Below, in pieces: positions 16,765 to 25,900 of a stretch of DNA of 50,089 nucleotides. The position numbers were made by a program, and so were the translations under genes. Under the pieces are notes generated by a model that saw only the letters and a list, made by a program, of their open reading frames with translations, made no database searches and had not been told where the DNA came from. How positions within the stretch are numbered: position 1 is the stretch's first letter; each line of letters begins with the position of its first letter. This DNA is from Candidatus Sulfotelmatobacter sp. (lineage in GTDB: Bacteria; Acidobacteriota; Terriglobia; Terriglobales; Acidobacteriaceae): assembly GCA_025462865.1 (NCBI GenBank), contig JAOAPI010000058.1:1-50089 (forward strand), read 5' to 3'.

Positions 16765-18176
16765 ACCAAATAAACTTTTTGTCCGCCGTCGTGATGGCCG
16801 AGCAAATTCGGAAGAAGGAAATATCCCCAGTCGAACTTATCGAGGCGCATCTGGCGCAGATCGAGCGAGTGAATCCCATAGTCAACGCATTTGTTCAAGT
16901 CGACGCGGACGGAGCGCGGCGGGCTGCACACCACGCAGAGACCGCAGCACTGCAAGGAAAAACGCTCGGTCCTCTGCACGGCGTTCCCATCAGTATTAAG
17001 AGTTCTTTGCAAGTCGCAGGGATGCGTTGTGAATCAGGAACCAGGCTGCGCGCCGGATGTCAGCCCACGCAAGACGCCGCACTGGTGGCGCGTTTGCGGG
17101 TAGCGGGCGCGATCGTACTGGGCGTGACCAACACCCCCGAATTGCTGATGGCGTGGGAAACCGACAATTTACTCTACGGCCGCACCAACAATCCATGGGA
17201 TTTGGAACGCACCGCGGGTGGTTCCAGCGGCGGAGAGGCTGCGGCGATTGCAGCGGGGATGTCCGCAGGCGGCGTGGGCAGCGATGGCGGCGGCTCGATT
17301 CGTGTGCCGGCGCACTTTACCGGCATCTGCGGTCTGAAGCCGACACCGGGGCGAATTCCAACGACCGGACACTTTCCTGTCTCCGCGGGCCCGTTTGCCT
17401 CAATCGGCGTTGTCGGCCCCATGTCCCGCACTGTTGCAGACCTGAGAATCTTATTCGAGGTGATGCAGGGTCCAGATGTTGGCGACACGTGCGCCGCGCC
17501 GGTCCAGCTGTGCTGGCCCAACGAAGAGCAGACTAGAAGTCTGAGAATTGGTTATTTCGAAGACGATGGCCGTACCTCGGTCACCGCAGAAACCCGCGCC
17601 GCGATACGCAGCGCCGCAGAAAAGTTGCGCAGCGCCGGATTTCAAGTAGAACAGTTCCGTCCTGAAGGCCTTGAAGAAGCGCGGCAACTGTGGAGAAAGT
17701 ATTTCGTCGTCTGTGGCGGGATGGTTTTGCGTTCCATGTTCAAAGGTAGGGAAGCCGATCTCAGTCCGCTGCTGGCGGAGTTTCTGGACTGGTCCGCGTT
17801 GGAACAGGAGCTGACCGCAGAGACTCTTCTTGACGCCTGGATCCAACGTGACATGCTTCGTGCTCGATTCTTGTTGCAGATGCAGCAGTATCCTATCTTG
17901 TTGTGTCCGGCTGCGGCGATTCCCGCGTTTCGCCACGGCGAGCGCTCCTGGCAGGTAGAGAATAAGACAGTCCATTATCTCGATGCGTGGAGCTACACCG
18001 AATTCTTTAACCTGTTAGGTAACCCTGCCGCCGTCGTGCCGGTCGGCGTCTCCGCTGAAGGGTTGCCCATCGGAGTGCAAATCGTAGGCAGGCCGTGGGA
18101 GGAAGAGCAAGTGTTATCGGTGGCTTCCGAGCTCGAGGCGATGTGTAGCGACTGGAAGATTCCGCCCGTGGCGTAG
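16761..18176 (+). CDS. amidase-signature family amidase
   Basis: This 471-residue hydrolase has the complete amidase-signature Ser-cisSer-Lys triad: K80 in HGVPISIKSS, S155 in AGGSSGGEAA and S179 in GSDGGGSIRVP. The 24-residue spacing between the two serines equals that of the family. ICGLKPTPGRIP follows as usual. Such enzymes hydrolyse carboxamides; GatA is a relative, but gatB and gatC are not nearby and the C-terminal half is of the general amidase kind, so a catabolic or detoxifying amidase is more likely. No signal peptide is seen. It starts with a GTG overlapping the pseudouridine synthase stop. The 124 bases after its stop hold no recognised signal. Confidence 0.9.
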   Translation: MNQINFLSAVVMAEQIRKKEISPVELIEAHLAQIERVNPIVNAFVQVDADGARRAAHHAETAALQGKTLGPLHGVPISIKSSLQVAGMRCESGTRLRAGCQPTQDAALVARLRVAGAIVLGVTNTPELLMAWETDNLLYGRTNNPWDLERTAGGSSGGEAAAIAAGMSAGGVGSDGGGSIRVPAHFTGICGLKPTPGRIPTTGHFPVSAGPFASIGVVGPMSRTVADLRILFEVMQGPDVGDTCAAPVQLCWPNEEQTRSLRIGYFEDDGRTSVTAETRAAIRSAAEKLRSAGFQVEQFRPEGLEEARQLWRKYFVVCGGMVLRSMFKGREADLSPLLAEFLDWSALEQELTAETLLDAWIQRDMLRARFLLQMQQYPILLCPAAAIPAFRHGERSWQVENKTVHYLDAWSYTEFFNLLGNPAAVVPVGVSAEGLPIGVQIVGRPWEEEQVLSVASELEAMCSDWKIPPVA

Positions 18177-18300
18177 GCTGGGTGGTTCTAATAGTATGTT
18201 TGCACTATTTCCCCGGCGTTCCGGATGTACGTAACTTAATCGGACGCCATTTCAGTCGCTGTGGGACTGAGATTTCAGCTAGCGCCGCAGGCTGCCTCCG

Positions 18301-21171
18301 ATGCGAGATGACTCATCACCCGATGGCTTCATAGGCCGGATTCTGCCCGGGCTGCTGATATTTCTGGCGCTCTCTGCGGCATACCTCTACGCGTTCCCGC
18401 AGGCGACCATCTTCTATGCCGGGATCGTGCTGGCGCATGCTCTGGTTGGCGTTGTCACCGCGATCCTTCTTGTCCCAACGATGATCCGTCTTTGGCGGAA
18501 CGGAGGGCTTCTTGCGCGCGCAGGGTGGTGGCTCATCGCAACGGGCGCGATTCCAGGACTCATTCTTATCAAGACGGGCACTTCGCGCAGCGAGTGGAGG
18601 TGGCTCTATTTCCACATTATCGTCTCGCTCATCGGCCTCAGCCTTTTGCTTGCCGAAAAAATTGGACAACGTTCATCGCTAGCACTGAAATCTACGACCA
18701 TCGTACGATGCGTGGTTTGTTTGATCGTGCTGGCGGGCGTTGCTTACGGCGCGCACTATATCCGAGAAAGTTGGCAAACGCGCTCGCGCATCCAGAATCC
18801 GACTATGCCACCCGACACCATGAACGGTGAGGGCGATGGCCCGGAGGGATCGTTTTTTCCAAGCTCAGCGCAGGTTTACGGCAAACAAAAGATTCCCAGT
18901 AAGTTTTTTATGGAGTCGGAATCCTGCAAGCGGTGCCATGAAGATATTTATAACCAGTGGTTCAGCTCGGCCCATCATTTCTCTTCATTCAATAATCAGT
19001 GGTATCGCAAGTCAATCGAGTACATGCAGGATACGGTCGGAACCAAGCCTTCGAAATGGTGCGGGGGATGCCACGATCCCGCTTTGCTTTACAGCGGGCT
19101 GATGGATACGCCGATTAAGCAGATCGTGCACCGCCCGGAGTCGCAGGCGGGACTTGGCTGCATGATGTGCCACTCCATTGCCGATGTTAAGAGCACCATG
19201 GGCCAGGGCGATTTTTATCTGGAGTATCCCAAGCTACATGAGTTGGCCGCCGCGAAGAATCCTGTGGCGCGTGCGCTGCACGACTTCCTGATTCGTTTGA
19301 ATCCCGAGCCCCACCGCCGCGTGTTTCTCAAGCCATTCATGAAGACGCAGACCGCGGAATTCTGCTCCACTTGTCACAAGGTGCATCTCGATGTGCCGGT
19401 GAATCATTACCGCTGGTTCCGCGGATTCAACGAGTACGACAACTGGCAGGCAAGCGGCGTTTCCGGTCAAGGCGCGCGATCGTTTTACTATCCGCCCAAG
19501 CCGCAGCAGTGCGCCGATTGTCACATGCCAGCCGAAGCCTCGCACGACGCGGGAAACATTAACGGCGTGGTGCACTCCCATCGGTTCCCAGGTGCGAATA
19601 CTGCGGTACCCACGGCGAACGAAGATGCACCGCAACTGAAACTCACCGAAGAATTTCTAAAGGGTGGCGCTCTCACGGTCGATATTTTTGCTGTCTCGGC
19701 GGCGCAGACCCCGCTGAAGTCGGGAGCGAGCGCCCAATCGGATCTTGCCACAACGTTCGCAGTCGGCGAAGAAGCAGAAACGAAAATTACTCCTGATGGG
19801 CGCGGCGAAGTTGAGCCAGTGACAGCTCCGCTTAACCGCGTGCACCCAGCCCTGCGCCGCGGCGACACGGTGCGCGTAGATGTCGTGGTCCGCACCAAGA
19901 AAGTTGGACACTTTTTTCCTGGCGGTACTGTCGATGCCTACGACACGTGGCTTGAACTGAAAGGTACTGACGATAAAAAGCAAACAATTTTCTGGAGCGG
20001 CATGGTCGAGGATGGTGGTAAGGGTCCGGTGGAAAAAGGTGCGCACTTCTATCGATCACTCCAGGTAGATGCGCACGGCAACCCAATCAACAAACGCAAT
20101 GCATGGGCGACGCGGGCCGTCGTCTACGTGCGGCTGATTCCTCCGGGCGCGGCCGACACCGTGCACTACCGCGTTTCAATTCCTGAGAACGCGGGCAGCA
20201 AGATTACGTTGCACGCTCGCCTCTGCTATCGCAAGTTTTCATGGTTTGGCACGCACGAGTCTTTCGCCGGACAGCCCGACCCGGCATCGCCGAATTCGGT
20301 TGCACCTGACTACGACGACCGTCCAACGACGTTTACCGCATCGCTGAGCGGCGTTTCGGCGAAGCAGGAAAAGATTCCTGACTTACCCATCGTTACGGTT
20401 GCAGAGAATGAAGTTGTCTTGCCTGTGGTTGCTCACGGCACGGCCGCTGCTCCACCGAAGACTGATGCGCGCAAGGATGAGTGGCAACGCTGGAACGATT
20501 ATGGAATCGGACTCTTCCTGCAAGGCGATCTAAAGGCGGCGGCTGCAGCGTTTCAGAAAGTGACGGAGGCAGATCCAAGCAATCCGGATGGCTGGGTGAA
20601 CATAGGCCGCTGCGCCGTGCAGGAGGGTGACATGGAGCGCGCCCGCACGGTACTCGAGAAGGCATTGGCTTTGTCTCCAAAGCTTGCGCGGGCCAATTAT
20701 TTTTACGCTCGCGTGCTGCGGTCAGAGGGAAAGTACGAGGATGCTGCGGCGCGTTTGCGCATCGTTCTGGCCCAATATCCTCGCGACCGTGTGGCGCTGA
20801 ATGATCTGGGCCGCATCCTTTTTCTGCAACGAAAATACTCTGACGCAGTGAAGATTTTGCAGTCCGTCCTGGCGATTGATCCGGAAGATCTGCAGGCACA
20901 TTACAACTTAATGCTGTGCTACAACGGCCTAGGGGACGAAAACCTGGCTAAGCAACATGAAGCCCGCTACATGCGCTTTAAGGCGGATGAGTCGTCGCAG
21001 GCGATCACGGGGCCATTTCGCCAGTTGCATCCAGAAGACAATAATGAGAGGCAGGCGATTCACGAACATATATCGGTACCTCTGCCATCAACTCGCCTGG
21101 CGAAAGTCCACTCGCCGATCCAACCGGACAGACCCGCGATCGCCACTTCTTCTGCTGGGGCCTCCAAGTAA
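18301..21171 (+). CDS. membrane-anchored pentaheme c-type cytochrome with C-terminal TPRs
   Basis: This 956-residue protein joins three parts. Residues 1-155 form four or five membrane helices. H46 and H105 lie inside helices and could in principle bind heme b as in cytochrome b561-like anchors, but this is inference. Residues about 200-410 carry five CXXCH heme-binding motifs: CKRCH (209), CGGCH (254), CMMCH (287), CSTCH (355) and CADCH (404), resembling the cytochrome c554/multiheme fold. A beta-rich part (about 440-700) follows. Residues about 725-880 are TPR repeats (WVNIGRCAVQEGDMERARTV, LNDLGRILFLQRKYSDAVK). The predicted location is the periplasmic side of the inner membrane, passing electrons with a partner held by the TPRs. 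The CRTAC1 gene follows with its ATG directly after the stop (TAAATG), so the two are tightly coupled. The ATG at 18301 has no clear ribosome-binding site. Confidence 0.85.
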   Translation: MRDDSSPDGFIGRILPGLLIFLALSAAYLYAFPQATIFYAGIVLAHALVGVVTAILLVPTMIRLWRNGGLLARAGWWLIATGAIPGLILIKTGTSRSEWRWLYFHIIVSLIGLSLLLAEKIGQRSSLALKSTTIVRCVVCLIVLAGVAYGAHYIRESWQTRSRIQNPTMPPDTMNGEGDGPEGSFFPSSAQVYGKQKIPSKFFMESESCKRCHEDIYNQWFSSAHHFSSFNNQWYRKSIEYMQDTVGTKPSKWCGGCHDPALLYSGLMDTPIKQIVHRPESQAGLGCMMCHSIADVKSTMGQGDFYLEYPKLHELAAAKNPVARALHDFLIRLNPEPHRRVFLKPFMKTQTAEFCSTCHKVHLDVPVNHYRWFRGFNEYDNWQASGVSGQGARSFYYPPKPQQCADCHMPAEASHDAGNINGVVHSHRFPGANTAVPTANEDAPQLKLTEEFLKGGALTVDIFAVSAAQTPLKSGASAQSDLATTFAVGEEAETKITPDGRGEVEPVTAPLNRVHPALRRGDTVRVDVVVRTKKVGHFFPGGTVDAYDTWLELKGTDDKKQTIFWSGMVEDGGKGPVEKGAHFYRSLQVDAHGNPINKRNAWATRAVVYVRLIPPGAADTVHYRVSIPENAGSKITLHARLCYRKFSWFGTHESFAGQPDPASPNSVAPDYDDRPTTFTASLSGVSAKQEKIPDLPIVTVAENEVVLPVVAHGTAAAPPKTDARKDEWQRWNDYGIGLFLQGDLKAAAAAFQKVTEADPSNPDGWVNIGRCAVQEGDMERARTVLEKALALSPKLARANYFYARVLRSEGKYEDAAARLRIVLAQYPRDRVALNDLGRILFLQRKYSDAVKILQSVLAIDPEDLQAHYNLMLCYNGLGDENLAKQHEARYMRFKADESSQAITGPFRQLHPEDNNERQAIHEHISVPLPSTRLAKVHSPIQPDRPAIATSSAGASK

Positions 21172-22869
21172 ATGACAAGACCTAGGGCGCTGACCTTATT
21201 TCTGCCCCTTCTCGTGGCCACCATGACGATGCTGACGGTTCGTTGTGCCGCGCAACAGGTGTTTCGCGATGTCACCACGAAAGCAGGCATCCATTTCACC
21301 CACAACAATGGCGCCTTCGGGAAAAAGTGGCTGCCTGAGACCATGGGGCCGGGCTGCGCGTTCATTGATTACGACAATGATGGCTATCCCGACATCCTCC
21401 TTGTGAATGGAGAAGATTGGCCTGGGCACCCGCACGCAGGCGCAACGACTCCGAAGCTATACCGCAACAATCGCAATGGGACCTTCACGGACGTCACCCG
21501 GCAGGCTCGGTTGGCTGTGCCCATGTTTGGCATGGGCGTAGCAGTGGGCGACTACGACAACGACGGATTCGATGATCTCTTTATCTCCGCGCTGGGGCAG
21601 AGCCATCTCTTTCACAACAACGGCAACGGAACGTTCAGCGAAGTTACGAAAATCGCCGGCATGTGGGGCCCGAATGAGTTTTCGACCAGCGCAGCATGGG
21701 TCGACTACGATCGCGACGGCAAACTCGATCTCGTGGTCGCGAACTATGTGCGTTGGAACGAGCAGAACGATCTCTATTGCACGCTTGACGGCGCACACAA
21801 ATCTTATTGCACTCCGGAATCGTACAAGGGAACTTCGGTGCGACTATGGCACAACCTTGGCGGCGGAAAGTTCGAAGATACAACGCAGAAAGCCGGCCTT
21901 GGCGACCCTACTTCGAAAAGCTTGGGCATCACCATTCTCGATTACAACGCGGATGGCTGGCCTGACATTCTGATTGCCAACGACACGCAGCCCAATAAGC
22001 TTTATCTGAACAAAAAAGATGGAACGTTTGAAGAGCGAGGAGTTCCGTCCGGTATAGCGTTCAGCGAAGACGGAGTGGCGCGCGCCGGTATGGGCGCCGA
22101 TGCTGCTGATTACGACCGCAGCGGACATCCGAGCGTGATCATCAGCAACTTTGCCAATCAGATGGTGTCGCTCTATCACAACGAAGGCAACGGGTTGTTT
22201 GTCGACGAAGCGCCACAGTCTGAAGTTGGCCGCGCTACGCTCGTCACGCTCGGATTCGGCTGCTTCTTTTTCGATTACGACAACGACGGCTGGCCGGATA
22301 TTTTCGTGGCTGACGGTCACATCGAGGACCAGATTGAGCGTGTGCAGAAGCGCGTCAGCTATGCCGAGCCTTCGCATCTTTTTCGCAACCTCGGTGGCGG
22401 GAAGTTTCAGGAAGTCACGGTGCAAATGGGCCAGGCTTTTGCTGCGCCGAGAGTGGCGCGGGGCGCCGCGTACGCCGATATTGATAATGACGGCTTTCTC
22501 GACGTTCTCGTAACAACGAATGCGGGACCAGCTTTCTTGTTCCACAATGAGGGCGGGACGAATCATGGCCTGCGCCTCAAGTTAGTTGGAACGAAGTCAA
22601 ACCGCGACGGCATCGGTGCGGTCGTGCATGTAACCGCGGGAGGCGACAAGCAACGGAAAATGCTGCGCTCCGGTTCGAGTTATCTCTCGCAGAGCGAGTT
22701 AGTACTCACTTTTGGACTCGGCACACAAACGAAAGCGGACACGATTGAAATTCAATGGCCCAGCGGCCGGGTGGATAAACTTTCCAATATCCCAGCGGGG
22801 CAGAGCATAACCGTTCAGGAAGAAAAGGGCGTGATTGCGAACCGGCGGTACGGCAAGGCAACAAAATAA
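21172..22869 (+). CDS. secreted CRTAC1-family protein in the cytochrome cluster
   Basis: This 565-residue protein has an N-terminal signal peptide (hydrophobic LTLFLPLLVATMTMLTV, ending near CAAQQ) and a seven-bladed FG-GAP propeller with loops such as DYDNDGYPDI, DYDNDGFDDL, DYDRDGKLDL, DYNADGWPDI, DYDNDGWPDI and DIDNDGFLDV. As in the gene at 12201, the fifth blade is degenerate (DYDRSGHPSV). The ASPIC/UnbV domain is at the C-terminus (RSGSSYLSQSELVLTFGLG, IEIQWPSGRVDKL). Its start codon immediately follows the cytochrome stop, which suggests the two products are made together and may interact outside the inner membrane. It is a clear paralogue of the gene at 12201-13976. Confidence 0.9.
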   Translation: MTRPRALTLFLPLLVATMTMLTVRCAAQQVFRDVTTKAGIHFTHNNGAFGKKWLPETMGPGCAFIDYDNDGYPDILLVNGEDWPGHPHAGATTPKLYRNNRNGTFTDVTRQARLAVPMFGMGVAVGDYDNDGFDDLFISALGQSHLFHNNGNGTFSEVTKIAGMWGPNEFSTSAAWVDYDRDGKLDLVVANYVRWNEQNDLYCTLDGAHKSYCTPESYKGTSVRLWHNLGGGKFEDTTQKAGLGDPTSKSLGITILDYNADGWPDILIANDTQPNKLYLNKKDGTFEERGVPSGIAFSEDGVARAGMGADAADYDRSGHPSVIISNFANQMVSLYHNEGNGLFVDEAPQSEVGRATLVTLGFGCFFFDYDNDGWPDIFVADGHIEDQIERVQKRVSYAEPSHLFRNLGGGKFQEVTVQMGQAFAAPRVARGAAYADIDNDGFLDVLVTTNAGPAFLFHNEGGTNHGLRLKLVGTKSNRDGIGAVVHVTAGGDKQRKMLRSGSSYLSQSELVLTFGLGTQTKADTIEIQWPSGRVDKLSNIPAGQSITVQEEKGVIANRRYGKATK

Positions 22870-22874
22870 GTAGA

Positions 22875-22955
22875 ACCGCGAAGGGCCCGAAGTTTCATGA
22901 AGAAAATCACAACCACAATTGGCTTTCCTTAGTGTACCCTCGCGCCCTTTGTGGT
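22875..22955. repeat. imperfect long inverted repeat between the two CRTAC1 genes
   Basis: Two 18-base arms, 22875-22892 (ACCGCGAAGGG...) and 22938-22955 (...CGCCCTTTGTGGT), are reverse complements at 14 of 18 positions, with about 45 bases between. The right arm runs into TTAAAT 11 bases before the ATG at 22970. It looks like a dispersed intergenic repeat and could also form a hairpin that weakens read-through into the next gene. Confidence 0.55.
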
Positions 22956-22969
22956 TAAATTCCTAATCA

Positions 22970-25900
22970 ATGACTCCACGAATTTCTGCTGTCCTAGCTG
23001 GCACGCTCCTGGCCGCATTTGGCCTGTTTGCTACCGCGCCGCAAACCCAATCAAAGGCGAATCCGGTCGAGGCCGCGCGGTTGAACAATCTGGGCGCGGC
23101 TTACATGAACCAGCAGCTTTTTGAAAAAGGACTGAAATCCTTCCGGCAGGCGGCGGAGCTCGATCCGAAGCTAGCAATCGCACGACTGAACGAAGGCATC
23201 GGGCTTCTGAACCTCCAGAAAATTGACGATGCGAAATCGGCTCTGGAAGATGCGCTCAAGCAGGATCCCAAAATTCCGAATGCCTGGTACAACCTCGGCC
23301 TGCTCGCGAAGAATACTGGCGATGCCCAGGCCGCGATTGGTGCGTTCAAGCATGTAATTGAAATCGACGCCAGCGACGCCGACACCTGGTATTTTCTTGG
23401 CACAGCGTACGTGCAAGCCAAGCAGTTTCCGCAGGCCATTGACGCGTTCCAGCATGCGCTGCAACTCAATCCACTGCATGCCTCTGGCGAATTTGGACTT
23501 TCGCGCGCTTATCAGCAATCCGCTGATCTCGACCATGCCCGTGAGCACTTGAAGAAATTTCAGTACATCACGCAAAACAAAATCGGCGTGCCCATGAGCC
23601 TCGCCTACGGCGAGCAAGGGAAGTATTCGCGCGCGATGGAATCGCCCTCCGTGGTGCTGGAAGCGCCTGCGCAGATCAAGGTGAGGTTTGTGGACGTGAC
23701 CGCACAGTCAGGACTGGTCTTCAATCCTGCGCGTAAAGGCGTGACCCTTTACGCTGGCTTTCCTTACAGCCTTGGTAGCGGTGCCTGTTTCCTGGATTAT
23801 GACAATGATGGCAAGATCGACATTTTTGTGGCAGACGACGGTGCTCAGGGAGGACCTTCCCTGTACCACAACGTGGGGAAGGGAAAGTTTGAGAATGCAG
23901 ACAGCAAACTGAATTTTAGTCCCAGCAATCATGGTACGGGTTGTTCTGTTGGTGACTACGATAACGACGGCTTTGAAGACATAGCCTTCACCGCGCCCAG
24001 CCAGGTCAGTTTGCTCCACAACGAAAAGAATGGCAGGTTCAAGAGTGTGCCGACCCCGATTACAAGGATGCCTGCGATCGGCAGTGGCGCTCCTGGTGCA
24101 CAGAAAGAGAAAGCTGATCCGCAGTCTCAGCCGCCTCAGAATCCAATAGACCCCAAGGTCTCGTCCCAACTCGGCCAAATATTTCCCGCTCCCGCGCTGT
24201 TTACGGGTGTGACATTTATCGACTACGACCACGACGGCGATCTCGATCTCTACATCACAACAACAAGTGCGGTGGCGGAACCAGACTTCAAAAACAAGAC
24301 TTGGGATGAGAGAACGCCACCGACTGGTCGTAACCTAATGTGGCGAAATAATGGGAATGGTGTGTTCACGGACGTCACGGAATCCACCGGTCTCTTCGGA
24401 AACTCCACTAGCATCGCCGCGGTCGGGACCGACGTCAATAACGACCGCGCCGTAGACATTGTGCTGACCGGCGGCGTAAGAGGAGTCACAGTTTTTGAGA
24501 ACCCGCGAGAAGGGATGTTCAAGATCAAGGAAATGTGGCCTGAGGGCGGCCCCAAGGCCGCAGTGGGCGTTGCCGTTCTTGATTTCGATCACGATGGATG
24601 GATGGACCTAGCGTTCACGCACACGGGCGCGCCTAGCCTTACGCTCTGGCGAAACAACCACGGCAAGACTTTCGATCGAGTCAATCTCCCCGAGACGAAT
24701 TGGGTCCGCGCCTTTGGCGTCGCCGCCATCGACTACGACAACGACGGCTGGATCGATCTCGTCGCCGTCGGCGAGACCAAAGAAGGTAAGGGCGAAGTGC
24801 GGCTGTTCCGCAATCTCGGGGCTGATGGTTTCAAGGACGTCACCGCCGACGTCGGCCTCGACAAGATTCAACTCAAAGAGCCGCGCGCGATTATCACCGG
24901 CGACTACGATGGTGACGGGGCGACCGATCTGCTGATCACGCAGAATCACGGCCCGGCCGTACTGCTACGTAATGAGGGGGGAAATCAGAATCATTGGCTC
25001 CGGCTTTCGCTCAAGGGGCTGGCCGATAATAAGTCCGCCATTGGAACCAAGGTCGAAGTGTTCGCGGGCGGCAACCGTCAGAAATTTGAAATCGCCGGCT
25101 CGAACGGATACCTGGGGCAGAACTCGACCGACATCGTGGTCGGCCTGGGCGATGCGAAAGAAGCGGACATTGTGCGCATGTTGTGGCCCACCGGCGTGTT
25201 GCAGGACGAAATTAATATTGCCGGCGACAAGCAGCAGAATTTTCTCGAGATCGACCGCCGCGGGAGTTCGTGCCCCACGCTGTTTGTGTGGAACGGGGAG
25301 CGCTACGAGTTCGTCGCTGACATGTTGGGTGCCGGCGTGGTCGGACACTGGGTTGGCCCGGGGCAGCGCGACATTCCGCGGCCGGTCGAGTACATCAAGA
25401 TCGATCACACCGCGATTCGTGAAAAAGATGGAAAGCTCAGCTTCCGCTTCATGGAGCCGCTGGAGGAAGCCGTCTACCTCGATCAGGCGCGTCTGCTGGC
25501 GGTTGATCATCCCGCCGAGAGTGACGTTTATCCGAACGAGTATTTCGCGTCGAACCTGCCGTATCCAGATTTCAAAGTCGTGGTGAGCCGCAATGCGCGT
25601 CCGCCAGCAGGGGCGTGGGATGAGCATGGGCACAACGTCCTGCCTGATCTGATGGCTCATCGTTATTTCGGCGACTTTGGGCTGACGCAATTTCAGGGAT
25701 TTGCCCAGCCACACAGCCTGACGCTCGATCTGGGAGAAGAGTACCGTGGCGACCCGCTGTGGCTGTTGCTGCATGGCGAGGTCGAATATTTTTCGGCGAA
25801 CAGCATGTACGCGGCCTCGCAAGCCGGAGTGCGGGCGATTTCTCCTTATGTAGAAGCGCTCGGCGCAACTGGCAAGTGGACGCGCGTTATCGACGACATG

